The notes under the pieces were generated by a model, which saw only the letters and a list, made by a program, of their open reading frames with translations, did not search any database and was not told the DNA's origin. Shown here one piece after another: positions 1 through 8,286 of a DNA stretch of 64,000 nt. A program made the position numbers and the translations under genes. The DNA is from Paracoccus sp. (in: a-proteobacteria). GTDB lineage: Bacteria; Pseudomonadota; Alphaproteobacteria; Rhodobacterales; Rhodobacteraceae. Numbering within the stretch: position 1 is the stretch's first letter; each line of letters opens with the position of its first letter. The stretch covers positions 62,001 to 126,000 of the forward strand of contig NZ_JAUNTO010000008.1 in NCBI RefSeq assembly GCF_030538655.1. The letters are read 5' to 3'.

Positions 1-30
1 TTGGCGGTTTCGCGAAGCTGATCTGGCGCT

Positions 31-339
31 TTGCCTAGACCGCAAGACTTCGGCGAATATGGGCGGATCGTCCCCGATGCGCCAGAGCGCATCCTTCGGA
101 TGGCAGAAAACGAGCAGCGGCACCGCATAGAGATGGAACGCATACTCGTTCCCGCCGAAGTTCACGCTGGTAGGCGGGGACAACTTCTAGGAACCGGCAT
201 TTCCTTAGCTGCGCTGATATTGGCTGCTGTTACGGCATGGGTAGGTGTGCCGTGGCAAGTCAGTATAGCATTGGTGGGAGTGCCTGTCCTAAGTGTTGCG
301 CGTTCGCTGGTTCTCGCAATTCGGCGTGGTGACGACTGA
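31..339 (+). CDS. DUF2335 family predicted membrane protein
   Basis: A 102-residue protein. Residues about 8-40 (EYGRIVPDAPERILRMAENEQ, then a basic/acidic helix) match the family pattern of a short motif around 'IVPGAAERIL' followed by a charged helix. Two hydrophobic stretches (about 51-70 and 75-95) form a C-terminal membrane hairpin. An in-frame TGA at 19-21 forces the start to TTG at 31, so the 20-40 residue N-terminal tail usual in the family is missing; it may be a shortened copy. It is convergent with cysW, with only 19 bp between them. The family has no established function and is often seen in accessory or prophage regions; nothing here indicates a role. Confidence 0.6.
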   Translation: MPRPQDFGEYGRIVPDAPERILRMAENEQRHRIEMERILVPAEVHAGRRGQLLGTGISLAALILAAVTAWVGVPWQVSIALVGVPVLSVARSLVLAIRRGDD

Positions 340-358
340 GAACGGTTAGGTTGGGATC

Positions 359-1183
359 TCATCCCCGCCGCGATTCCAGCGCCGTCTTGATCCCCATCGT
401 CACCAGCGCGATCAGCGTCAGCGTCGATGCGGCGGCAAAGGCTCCGGTGGTGTTCAGATCGTTGAACATCAGCTCGACCTGCAAGGGCAACGTATTGGTC
501 TGCCCACGGATATTCCCCGACACCACCGACACGCCGCCAAATTCGCCCACCGCCCGTGCCGTGCACAGAACCGCGCCATACAGTAGCGCCCATTTGATAT
601 TGGGCAGGGTCACGCGGCGGAACATGGTCCAGCCACTGGCGCCAAGGGTCAGCGCCGCCTGTTCCTGTTCCGACCCCTGCGCCTGCATCAGCGGCAACAC
701 TTCGCGCGCGACAAAGGGGGCGGTGACGAATGCCGTAACCAGCACGATACCGGGCAGGGCGAACATCACCTGCCAGCCCTGATCGGCCAGCCATGGTCCC
801 AACAGCCCCTGCCGCCCATACAGCAGCAGGTAACAGATCCCGGCGATGATCGGTGAAATCGAAAACGGAATCTCGATCGCCGTCACCAACAGCCCGCGCC
901 CCGGAAAGCGGAACCGCGCCACTGCCCATGCCGCCGCCACGCCAAAGGCGATGTTCAGCGGCACCACGATCAGCGCGGTGATGGTGGTCAGCCACATCGC
1001 GTGCAGCGTCAGCGGGTTCAAGATGTTCGACGCATAAACCTGCCAGCCCTGCGCCAAGGCGCGCACAAAGATATAGGTCAGCGGTGCGACCACGATCAGC
1101 AGGGTCAGCACCACCGCCAGACCGATCAGCAGGCGCGGGGCCAGACGGGCTTGGCCGGGGGGCAACGGAACGGCATGTGACAT
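359..1183 (-). CDS. cysW: Sulfate/thiosulfate ABC transporter permease CysW
   Basis: A 274-residue inner-membrane permease with about six hydrophobic segments, forming with CysT the channel for sulfate and thiosulfate import. The EAA loop that docks on the ATPase is visible around residues 175-205 (EQEQAALTLGASGWTMFRRVTLPNI), followed by the characteristic ARAVGEFGGVSVVSGNIRGQT stretch of CysW proteins. The open frame runs further upstream, but the ATG at 1183 lies 1 bp after the cysT stop and gives the expected N-terminus, so I used it. It is the last gene of the cysA-sbp-cysT-cysW operon. Confidence 0.93.
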   Translation of the reverse strand: MSHAVPLPPGQARLAPRLLIGLAVVLTLLIVVAPLTYIFVRALAQGWQVYASNILNPLTLHAMWLTTITALIVVPLNIAFGVAAAWAVARFRFPGRGLLVTAIEIPFSISPIIAGICYLLLYGRQGLLGPWLADQGWQVMFALPGIVLVTAFVTAPFVAREVLPLMQAQGSEQEQAALTLGASGWTMFRRVTLPNIKWALLYGAVLCTARAVGEFGGVSVVSGNIRGQTNTLPLQVELMFNDLNTTGAFAAASTLTLIALVTMGIKTALESRRG

Positions 1184-1184
1184 C

Positions 1185-2033
1185 TTAAGCCCCCTTATAG
1201 CGCAGCGCCCAGGCTTGCAGCCGGTTCGACACCAGCAACAGCACCAGCGCAAAGAACAAAAGCACCAGCGCAATGGCCGCAGCACCGCTGTAATCGAACT
1301 CTTCCAGCCGGATAAAGGCCAGCAGGGCGGCGATTTCCGTCTTGAAGGGCAGGTTGCCGGCGATGAACACAATCGCCCCGAACTCGCCCAAGGACCGGGC
1401 GAAAGCCATGGTGCAGCCGGCCAGATAGGCGGGCAGAATCTGCGGAAAGACGATGCGGCGGAAAATCTCGCCCTCGGTCGCGCCCAAGGTGCGGGCAGCC
1501 TGTTCCAGCGAGGTGTCCAGATCCTCCAGCACCGGCTGAACCGTGCGCACCACAAAGGGGATCGAGGTAAAGGACATCGCCACCGCCACGCCCCAGATCG
1601 TATAGACCACGCTAATTCCATGCGGGGCCAGCCATGCGCCGAACCAGCCATTCGCCGAAAACAGTGCCGTCAGCGATAGCCCGGCGACGGCGGTGGGCAG
1701 CGCGAAGGGAATATCCATCAGCGCATCCAGCAGCCGCTTGCCGAGAAAATCATAGCGCACCAGCACCCATGCCATCAGCAGCCCGTAGGCCGCGTTGAAC
1801 AGCGTGGCCAGCGCCGCCGCCGTCAGCGTCACCTGAAACGCCGCCAGCGCGCGGGGTGAGGTGACGATGGCCCAGAACCGCACCGGCCCGATTTCCGCGC
1901 CCTTCAGGATCAGCGCCAGAACCGGGATGGCGACGATCACCGTCAGGTAAAGCAGCGTCGTGCCAAGGCTCAGCGTGAACCCCGGCAAGACGCGCTTGGC
2001 GCGGACGGCAGGCGGTGCGGCGACAGCGATCAT
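1185..2033 (-). CDS. cysT: Sulfate/thiosulfate ABC transporter permease CysT (CysU)
   Basis: A 282-residue permease partner of CysW. It starts with a hydrophobic helix (GFTLSLGTTLLYLTVIVAIPVLALIL) and has the EAA-type loop LEQAARTLGATEGEIFRRIVFPQI, followed by ARSLGEFGAIVFIAGNLPFKTE, which is typical of CysT. Length is normal for the family. Its ATG overlaps the sbp stop by 4 bp (ATGA), indicating translational coupling. Confidence 0.94.
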   Translation of the reverse strand: MIAVAAPPAVRAKRVLPGFTLSLGTTLLYLTVIVAIPVLALILKGAEIGPVRFWAIVTSPRALAAFQVTLTAAALATLFNAAYGLLMAWVLVRYDFLGKRLLDALMDIPFALPTAVAGLSLTALFSANGWFGAWLAPHGISVVYTIWGVAVAMSFTSIPFVVRTVQPVLEDLDTSLEQAARTLGATEGEIFRRIVFPQILPAYLAGCTMAFARSLGEFGAIVFIAGNLPFKTEIAALLAFIRLEEFDYSGAAAIALVLLFFALVLLLVSNRLQAWALRYKGA

Positions 2034-3034
2034 CGGTTGACGAACACCTGATCCAGAATCGCGCCATCGGCCAGATGCTCGGCGCGGACGGCATCCCAGC
2101 CGCCGAACACCTCATCCACCGTGACCAGTTCGACCTCGGGGAAGTCGGTGGCATGCGCCTCGGCCACGGTCGCATCGTTCACGCGGTAGTGGTTTTGCGC
2201 CAGCAATTCCTGCGCGGCGGGCGAGTAAAGCCATTCCAGATAGGCGGTCGAAACCTCGGTCGAGCCGTTCTTTTCGGCATTGGCGGCGACCACAGCCACC
2301 GGGAAGGCCGCAAACAGCGACATCGACGGCGTGACCCGCTCGAACCCCTTGTCGGCGTATTGCGCGGCGATCTGGGCGGTTTCGGCCTCGAACGTTACCA
2401 GCACGTCGCCGATCTCACGCTCGGCAAAGGTTTGGGTGGCGGCGCGGCCCCCGGTGTCAAACACCGGCACGTTGGACAGCAGTTTGCGCACGAATTCCTG
2501 CGTCGCCGCCGGATCGCCGTTGTTCTGCGCCAGCCCATAGGCATAGGCCGCCAGATAGGTATAACGCGCGTTGCCGCTGGTTTTCGGGTTCGGGAACACC
2601 GGGGCCACATCGTCGCGGGCAAGGTCGGACCAGTCCTGGATATTCTTGGGGTTGCCCGCGCGCACAAGGAAGGCGGGCAGCGAATAATAGGGCGAGGCGT
2701 CGTTCGGCAGCTTGTCGCGCCAATCGGCAGGGACAAGGCCACCCTCGGCCAGCACGTCGATGTCGGTTTCCTGGTTAAAGGTCACGACATCGGCGTTCAG
2801 CCCTTCCAGAATGGCGCGGGCTTGGCGCGAGGAACCACCGTGGCTTTGCTCAACGGTGACGGTGCGGCCGGTGTCGGCCTGCCATTGTTCGGTAAAGGCG
2901 GGGTTCAACGCCTCGAACAATTCGCGGGCAATGTCATAGCTGACGTTCAGGATGCGATCTTGCGACAGCGCCGGAGTGGCGGCAAGGCCAAGCGTGGTGG
3001 CCAGCGCCAGCGCGCGGATCAGGCCGGTTTTCAT
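2030..3034 (-). CDS. sbp: Sulfate-binding periplasmic protein
   Basis: A 334-residue periplasmic substrate-binding protein with a clear Sec signal peptide (MKTGLIRALALATTLGLAATPALSQ). It carries the Sbp/CysP hallmarks: NVSYDIARELFEALN near the mature N-terminus, SHGGSSRQARAILEGLNADVVTFNQ, and FPNPKTSGNARYTYLAAYAY. It captures sulfate or thiosulfate and delivers it to CysTW. It sits between cysA and cysT, overlapping both by 4 bp, so all four proteins should be made from one message. The sequence alone does not decide between sulfate (Sbp) and thiosulfate (CysP) preference. Confidence 0.93.
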   Translation of the reverse strand: MKTGLIRALALATTLGLAATPALSQDRILNVSYDIARELFEALNPAFTEQWQADTGRTVTVEQSHGGSSRQARAILEGLNADVVTFNQETDIDVLAEGGLVPADWRDKLPNDASPYYSLPAFLVRAGNPKNIQDWSDLARDDVAPVFPNPKTSGNARYTYLAAYAYGLAQNNGDPAATQEFVRKLLSNVPVFDTGGRAATQTFAEREIGDVLVTFEAETAQIAAQYADKGFERVTPSMSLFAAFPVAVVAANAEKNGSTEVSTAYLEWLYSPAAQELLAQNHYRVNDATVAEAHATDFPEVELVTVDEVFGGWDAVRAEHLADGAILDQVFVNR

Positions 3035-4131
3035 AGGCGGTTCTCCTTGATCGGGGAAAGGGGGGTAGGTGCCGCTGCGGCGGTGGCGGGGCGGGCTGCG
3101 GAAAAGATCGCGCCAGCCAGTGGACGCAGGCGCAGATGCGTGCCGATTTCAACCGGCGGTGCGGTATAGCGTGGCAGGTCGATGCTGATGCGGGCGTCGC
3201 CGGAACCATGCAGATCAAGCCGGATCAGCGCGCCGGTGCTGGTTTTCGCGGCCAGTCGCCACGGGCTGGCCGGGTCGGGCTGCACGGTGATGGCGTCGGG
3301 GCGCGGGAACAGCGTGGCCGGGCCATCGGGCAGGGCGCGGCGGTCCAGCGCCGATGCGTCCAGCCCCGGTGCCTCGGCCCGGCCTGCGCGCAGGGTCACG
3401 GGCAGTTCGATCACCGCGCCCATAAAGCGGGCCACAAAGGGGCTGGCGGGGTGGTCGTGGATCTGGTCGGCGCTGCCGATCTGTTCGATGCGACCATCGC
3501 CCATGACGACGACTCTGTCAGCCAATTCAAAGGCTTCTTCCTGATCGTGGGTCACGAAAATCGTGGTGCTGCCGGTCTGGTCATGCACCTCGCGAAGCCA
3601 GCGGCGCAGATCGCGGCGGATGCTGGCATCCAGCGCGCCGAAGGGTTCGTCCAGCAGCAGAACCGAGGGTTCGATGGCCAACGCCCGGCCAAGCGCCACG
3701 CGCTGGCGCTGGCCGCCCGAAAGCTGCGCCGGGAAACGATCTGCCAGATGCGGGATTTGCAGGAAATTCAGCAAATTATCGACCGTTTCGGCGATTTTCG
3801 CCGCGTCGGGGCGCTGTTTGCGCGGGCCGACGGTCAGGCCAAAGGCCAGATTGTCGCGCACCGTCATATGCGGGAACAGGGCGTAATGCTGAAACACGAA
3901 TCCGATGCGGCGGGCCTGTGCGGGCAGGGCCAGCCAGTCGGTTCCGGCGACGGTCAGTTCGCCCGCTTCGGGCCATTCCAGACCGGCTATGATCTTGAGA
4001 AGTGTGGTTTTTCCTGACCCGGACGGGCCAAGCAGCGCCACCAGCTCGCCATCGCCGACGGTCAGATCGACGCCGCGCAGCACCGATGTGGTGCCAAAGC
4101 TTTTGGTCATTCCGCGGATCGAGATGGACAT
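3031..4131 (-). CDS. cysA: Sulfate/thiosulfate ABC transporter ATPase CysA
   Basis: A 366-residue ATPase that powers sulfate import. It has Walker A GPSGSGKTT (about residue 36), Q-loop VFQHYALFPHMTV, signature LSGGQRQRVALGRAL, Walker B SVLLLDEPFGALD and the switch histidine in VTHDQEEAFELADRV. A C-terminal TOBE-like region follows (LFPRPDAITVQ). It is the first gene of the operon, with the regulatory gap 4132-4638 upstream and the sbp ATG overlapping its stop. Confidence 0.94.
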   Translation of the reverse strand: MSISIRGMTKSFGTTSVLRGVDLTVGDGELVALLGPSGSGKTTLLKIIAGLEWPEAGELTVAGTDWLALPAQARRIGFVFQHYALFPHMTVRDNLAFGLTVGPRKQRPDAAKIAETVDNLLNFLQIPHLADRFPAQLSGGQRQRVALGRALAIEPSVLLLDEPFGALDASIRRDLRRWLREVHDQTGSTTIFVTHDQEEAFELADRVVVMGDGRIEQIGSADQIHDHPASPFVARFMGAVIELPVTLRAGRAEAPGLDASALDRRALPDGPATLFPRPDAITVQPDPASPWRLAAKTSTGALIRLDLHGSGDARISIDLPRYTAPPVEIGTHLRLRPLAGAIFSAARPATAAAAPTPLSPIKENRL

Positions 4132-4638
4132 GCCTGGCTCCTGAGGGTTCGGGTCGGGAAATATTTCCTGAAACCGGGCAGATCAACGGGCTGAGTTGTG
4201 TTTTGTTGTCCGTTGGCCGGATTTCGGCGGGATATTGTTCCGGCGACGCGGCGATCCGACTGATGCTGATCGCGTGGCCTGCCGCCCCGGCAAACGCTGT
4301 TCGCCGGGCGTGCGGCGGGGCGCATGATCGTCCTTATTTCGACCTGCACAATGCGAGGTGCCGGCGCGGCTGTGGCATGGGATCGGGGCGCAACGACAGC
4401 GTGCGTTGCGCGGGCATAAATGCAACGCCTGATTGCCGTCGGGGCCAGCAATTGCCGGGAATCCGGCTGCACAGCCTGTGCACCATCCGTGCACAACCTG
4501 TGCACAACCTGTACACAGGCTGCGGGCGTTGCAGGGCTGACTTTGGTCAGGTTTCGGCGGCGCGGGGGCTGTGACATGTGGCGGTTTGACAAATCCGCCG
4601 CGCCGCGCTTCCCTGTGGCGGCAAAGCAGGAGGTGACG
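4132..4638. promoter_or_regulatory. Divergent intergenic region between cysA and an SDR gene
   Basis: About 500 bp with no convincing gene; the open frames here lack homology-like features or ribosome sites. It must hold the promoters of the sulfate operon (leftward) and the SDR gene (rightward). The notable content is the four-unit 11-bp tandem repeat at 4478-4521, bracketed by an inverted repeat. A smaller imperfect inverted repeat (GCGGTTT / AAATCCGC) lies just before the SDR ribosome site. Confidence 0.6.
4478..4521. repeat. Four tandem 11-bp repeats with GTGCAC core, probable operator
   Basis: Four head-to-tail 11-bp units: GTGCACCATCC (4478-4488), GTGCACAACCT (4489-4499), GTGCACAACCT (4500-4510) and GTACACAGGCT (4511-4521). 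The core GTGCAC is a palindrome, and an 11-bp period places each copy on nearly the same face of the helix, as expected of a cooperative protein-binding array. The outer bases form a perfect 9-bp inverted repeat, CAGCCTGTG (4472-4480) against CACAGGCTG (4514-4522). It sits 117 bp before the SDR start and about 340 bp before cysA. Confidence 0.55.
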
Positions 4639-5418
4639 ATGGATCTGGGCATCAGGGGCAAACGGGGGCTGGTCTGTGCCGCCTCGAAAGGATTGGGGCG
4701 CGGTTGTGCCGAGGCGCTGGCCGAGGCGGGCGTCGATCTGGTCATCAACGCCCGCACGTCCGAGGCGATCACCCAGACCGCCTATGATATTGCCGCGAAA
4801 TACGGCGTGCAGGTGACGCCGGTCGCCGCCGACATCACCACCCCCGAGGGCCGCGCCAAGGTGCTGGAGGCCGTGGGGCAGGCCGATATTCTGGTCACGA
4901 ACGCAGGCGGCCCACCGCCGGGCACATGGACCGACTGGGATCGCGACGATTTCATCCGCGCGATTGACGCCAATATGCTGACCGCCATCGCGCTGATGCA
5001 GGCACTGGTTCCCGGCATGATGGAACGCGGCTGGGGTCGGGTGGTCAATATCACCTCGGCCGCCGTGCGATCGCCCGTGCCGGTGCTGGGGCTGTCGAAC
5101 ACCGCGCGCACCGGGCTGACCGGCTTTGTCGCCGGCATGTCGCGGCAGGTGGCGGGCAGCGGCGTTTGCGTGAACAACATTCTGCCCGGCCTGCACGCCA
5201 CGGATCGCGCCGTCAGTCTGGATACCGCCGCCGCCGCGCAGCAGGGCATCACCCCCGCCGAGGCCGCGGCAAGGCGCAAGGCGACGATCCCGACCGGCAG
5301 CTATGGCGAGGCCGCCGATTTCGGCGCCGCCTGCGCGTTCCTGTGCAGCCAGCAGGCGCGGTTCATCATCGGGCAGAATCTGCTGTTGGATGGCGGCGCG
5401 CTGAATGTCACGGTCTGA
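4639..5418 (+). CDS. SDR family oxidoreductase with non-canonical active site
   Basis: A 259-residue short-chain dehydrogenase/reductase. The Rossmann dinucleotide site is VCAASKGLGRGCAEALA (residues about 11-27), the structural motif is NAGGPPPG and the end is IGQNLLLDGGAL, so the fold is complete. The catalytic serine is present (NITSAAV), but the tyrosine expected 13 residues later is Ser and the lysine four beyond it is Arg (SNTAR). Such substitutions occur in a known subgroup of 3-oxoacyl-reductase-like SDRs of uncertain activity. The start is set by a strong AGGAGGT ribosome site at 4628-4634. Substrate is unknown. It is co-directional with the ABC ATPase 61 bp downstream. Confidence 0.8.
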   Translation: MDLGIRGKRGLVCAASKGLGRGCAEALAEAGVDLVINARTSEAITQTAYDIAAKYGVQVTPVAADITTPEGRAKVLEAVGQADILVTNAGGPPPGTWTDWDRDDFIRAIDANMLTAIALMQALVPGMMERGWGRVVNITSAAVRSPVPVLGLSNTARTGLTGFVAGMSRQVAGSGVCVNNILPGLHATDRAVSLDTAAAAQQGITPAEAAARRKATIPTGSYGEAADFGAACAFLCSQQARFIIGQNLLLDGGALNVTV

Positions 5419-5479
5419 GATCGGGCGGCGGCTTGTGCCCGGACTTGTGCCTGGCCCGGCGGATTGCTAGGCCGGGCTT

Positions 5480-6598
5480 GTGCTGCAAGATGAACGACAT
5501 GCCGTGACGACGATTGCCCCGCCCCGACTTGAGGTGAAACATCTTTCGCGCCGTTTTGGCGACCGTGCGGTGGTGGACGATGTGTCCTTTGCCGTGTCCG
5601 CCGGTCAGGTCGCCTGTCTGCTGGGGCCGTCGGGTTGCGGCAAATCCACCACGCTGCGCATCGTGGCCGGGGTGGATATTCAGGATTCCGGCCAGATTCT
5701 GGTCGATGGCAAGCTGATCTGCGACACCGTGTTCCGCATCCCGCCGGAACGGCGCGGCATCGGGTTGATGTTTCAGGATTTCGCGCTGTTCCCGCATCTG
5801 TCGGTGGCTGAAAACGTCGCCTTTGGCCTGCGCGGCGGCCCCGCCGCCCATCGCAACCGCGTGGGCGAGTTACTGGAGCGGGTGCATATGTCGCGCCATA
5901 TCGACAGCTATCCCCATGCGCTGTCGGGGGGCGAACAACAGCGGGTGGCGCTGGCCCGCGCGCTGGCCCCGCGTCCGCGTGTGATGCTGATGGACGAACC
6001 CTTCAGCGGGCTGGACGAACGTCTGCGCGACGGCATCCGCGACGACACGCTGGCGCTGTTGAAAGAGGAAGGCACCGCCGTTCTGCTGGTCACGCATGAG
6101 CCGCACGAGGCGATGCGCATGGCCGATCTGATCCTGCTGATGCGTGACGGGCGGATCGTGCAGCAGGGCGCACCCTATAACATCTATAACGCGCCGGTGG
6201 ATCGCGCGGCGGCAGGTTTTTTCAGCGACATCAATGTGTTGCATGGGCGTGTGACCGGGGCGCTGACCGCGACGCCCTTTGGCGATTTTCTGGCCCCCGG
6301 CGTGCCCGACGGGTCCGAGGTGGACATCGTGATCCGTCCGCAGCATCTGAAGATCGACTTTGACCGCGCGGGCAACGGCCCCGCGCCGACGCCGCAGAAC
6401 GGCACCGCCGCCCATGCCTTTGTCCGCCGTGCGCGGTTTTTGGGGCGGGAATCGCTGGTGGAATTCGTCACCGAACAGGGTGGAATCGCGCTGACGGCGG
6501 CGGTGCCGGGCGTGTTTCTGCCGCCTGTGGGAACGCCGATGTGGCTGATGCTGCGCCGGGACCGGGTGCTGGTTTTTCCGCGCGAAGCGCAGCAATAA
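5480..6598 (+). CDS. ABC transporter ATP-binding protein, FbpC/PotA-like, no permease nearby
   Basis: A 372-residue importer-type ATPase. Walker A GPSGCGKSTT, Q-loop LMFQDFALFPHLSV, signature LSGGEQQRVALARAL, Walker B VMLMDEPFSGLD and the switch histidine in VTHEPHEAM are all intact; a TOBE-type C-terminal region follows (DIVIRPQHLKIDF). The sequence is closest in style to iron(III) or other small-substrate ATPases (FbpC), but no permease or binding protein lies nearby, so the transported substrate cannot be assigned. The start is GTG at 5480; a second GTG at 5504 is equally possible because neither has a clear ribosome site. Confidence 0.8.
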   Translation: MLQDERHAVTTIAPPRLEVKHLSRRFGDRAVVDDVSFAVSAGQVACLLGPSGCGKSTTLRIVAGVDIQDSGQILVDGKLICDTVFRIPPERRGIGLMFQDFALFPHLSVAENVAFGLRGGPAAHRNRVGELLERVHMSRHIDSYPHALSGGEQQRVALARALAPRPRVMLMDEPFSGLDERLRDGIRDDTLALLKEEGTAVLLVTHEPHEAMRMADLILLMRDGRIVQQGAPYNIYNAPVDRAAAGFFSDINVLHGRVTGALTATPFGDFLAPGVPDGSEVDIVIRPQHLKIDFDRAGNGPAPTPQNGTAAHAFVRRARFLGRESLVEFVTEQGGIALTAAVPGVFLPPVGTPMWLMLRRDRVLVFPREAQQ

Positions 6599-6710
6599 CC
6601 TGCACGTCGCGCAATGTTCTGCCACAAGTTGTTCAATTGGTGTCTGAATCCGCTTAACCGTGCCGTAAACTGTGTTATCCCTAGCCCTGCCCTGATTCAC
6701 GAGGTGAAGT

Positions 6711-7163
6711 TTGCTGCGTTTCTGTCTTGCTCTGCTGTTGTCTGCCTTGCTGATCGTGCCGCTGTGGCCGGGTGCCGTGCTGGCACAGGATTCCGCTGCC
6801 GATGAGGGCCGGATCGTGGTCGAGCTGAACAACGCCAGCGACACGGAAACCGGCGCCTGCCGCCTGACCTTTGTGGCGGCGAACCACAGCGGCACCGGGT
6901 TCGAGGCCGCGTCCTGGCAGGTGGGTGTGTTCGACGGGCAGGGGATCGTGCGTTCGATCCTGGTGCTGGAATTCGGCGCGCTGGCCCAGGGGCGGACGCG
7001 GATCGTGCTGTTCGATCTGCCGGGGCGGCCCTGCGCCGATATTTCCCGCGTGGTGGTGAACGATGTCGCCGCCTGCCGGGCGCAGGGCGGTGATGCGCTG
7101 TCGCCGGTCTGTCTGGATGCGCTGACCCCGCGCAGCCGCACTGCCATCGCCTTTGATCTGTAA
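6711..7163 (+). CDS. Small secreted protein, first gene of the ExbB/ExbD operon
   Basis: A 150-residue protein with a Sec signal peptide (LRFCLALLLSALLIVPLWPGAVLAQ, cleavage near residue 25). The mature part is a compact beta-rich domain with four cysteines (GACRLTF, RPCADI, AACRAQ, PVCLDAL), consistent with two periplasmic disulfides. The start is TTG at 6711, chosen because GAGGTG at 6701-6706 is well placed and the signal peptide begins there. The exbB ATG follows 10 bp after the stop, so it is the leading gene of an operon encoding a proton-driven envelope motor. I do not recognise a named family; a periplasmic partner of the motor or TonB-like protein is inference. Confidence 0.65.
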   Translation: MLRFCLALLLSALLIVPLWPGAVLAQDSAADEGRIVVELNNASDTETGACRLTFVAANHSGTGFEAASWQVGVFDGQGIVRSILVLEFGALAQGRTRIVLFDLPGRPCADISRVVVNDVAACRAQGGDALSPVCLDALTPRSRTAIAFDL

Positions 7164-7173
7164 GGGGGCCGGA

Positions 7174-7812
7174 ATGTCGCAGATCATGCCGATTCTGAAC
7201 CTGTCCACTGTGGCGATTTTCGCGGCGCTGATGGTGCTGTCGGTGCTGGCGCTGACCGTGACCATCTTCAAGGTGATGCAGTTCCGCCGTATGGGCGTGG
7301 GCCGCCGGGCCGAGGCGGACGCGGTGCTGGACGATTGGCTGAACGGGCGCCCCGATCAGGCGATCACCGCCGCAGGGCAGGGGCACAGCGTGCTGACCCG
7401 CGTGCTGGCCCCGGTGATGGAGGGGCTGCGCGCCCGCCCCGGCGACACGACCTATGCCGAGGAACTGGGGCGGCAGTCCGCGCTTGAGGAACTGGCGGCG
7501 CTGAACGGGCGGATGCGTCTGCTGGAGGCCGTGGTGCAGGCCGCGCCGATGCTGGGCCTGCTGGGCACGATCATCGGCATGATCGACGCCTTTTCCGCGC
7601 TGTCGCTGTCGCAAAGCGCGGTTGATCCGGCGTTGCTGGCCAATGGGATCTGGACGGCGCTGACCACCACCGCCATCGGTCTGGCCATCGCGCTGCTGAC
7701 CTATTTCGCCGCCAACTGGCTGGAAGCCCGGATCGAGACGGAACGTCAGCGCATGGAAATGATTATCCCTGCCGCGATCCTTGGCCGGGTCGGGCTGTTG
7801 GGGCGGCGCTAG
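7174..7812 (+). CDS. exbB: MotA/TolQ/ExbB family proton channel protein
   Basis: A 212-residue inner-membrane protein with the ExbB/TolQ topology: one helix near the N-terminus (about 9-33), a long cytoplasmic loop, then two helices (about 125-150 and 158-182). The family signature is seen in LLEAVVQAAPMLGLLGTIIGMIDAF and in the last helix with conserved threonines (IWTALTTTAIGLAIA). It should form the pentameric stator that, with ExbD, converts proton flow into mechanical work on a periplasm-spanning partner. ATG 7174 is used rather than the upstream in-frame ATG at 7153, which lies inside the preceding gene. Confidence 0.9.
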   Translation: MSQIMPILNLSTVAIFAALMVLSVLALTVTIFKVMQFRRMGVGRRAEADAVLDDWLNGRPDQAITAAGQGHSVLTRVLAPVMEGLRARPGDTTYAEELGRQSALEELAALNGRMRLLEAVVQAAPMLGLLGTIIGMIDAFSALSLSQSAVDPALLANGIWTALTTTAIGLAIALLTYFAANWLEARIETERQRMEMIIPAAILGRVGLLGRR

Positions 7813-7818
7813 GGCGTG

Positions 7819-8286
7819 ATGGCGATGGCGGTGGCGGCGCTGAACCGGATCGACCTGCCACGCGGGCAGCGGCGCTATGGCTTTGCGCTGACGCCGCTGG
7901 CGGATGCGATGTTTCAGGTGCTGATCTTTTTCATGCTGTCATCGAATCTGTCGCCCTATTCGTTGCTGGACCTGCGCGGGGGGGCGCTGGCGGTGGGCGG
8001 TGGTGGCGGTGATGCGCCTGATCCGGGGCAGCAGGCGGCACCGGCGATGCCTGCCGGTGAAACCGCGATCTGGTCGGTCAGTGGCGATGGAATCGTGGCC
8101 TCGGGGCAGCGGTTCGGCTTTGACCGGCTGCCGGATCTGGCGGCGGCGCTGGATCAGGCGGGCACCGCGCGGGTGTTGTTGGTGACGCGGCCCGGCGCGC
8201 AGGTGCAGAATCTGGTCGCCGTGATCGAGGCGCTGTCGATCGCGGGTGTCAGCGATATTCAGGTGGCCAGCGGGGCCGGAGGATGA
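7819..8286 (+). CDS. exbD: Biopolymer transport protein ExbD/TolR, first copy
   Basis: A 155-residue ExbD/TolR protein: a short cytoplasmic N-terminus, one membrane helix (LTPLADAMFQVLIFFMLSS, about 24-42) and a periplasmic domain. The key helix aspartate (Asp29 in PLADAM) that carries protons in this family is present. A Gly-rich linker (GGGGGDAPDPGQQ) leads to the periplasmic domain. GTG 7816, ATG 7819 and ATG 7825 are possible starts; I prefer 7819. It is followed by a second, divergent exbD whose ATG overlaps its stop. Confidence 0.88.
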   Translation: MAMAVAALNRIDLPRGQRRYGFALTPLADAMFQVLIFFMLSSNLSPYSLLDLRGGALAVGGGGGDAPDPGQQAAPAMPAGETAIWSVSGDGIVASGQRFGFDRLPDLAAALDQAGTARVLLVTRPGAQVQNLVAVIEALSIAGVSDIQVASGAGG

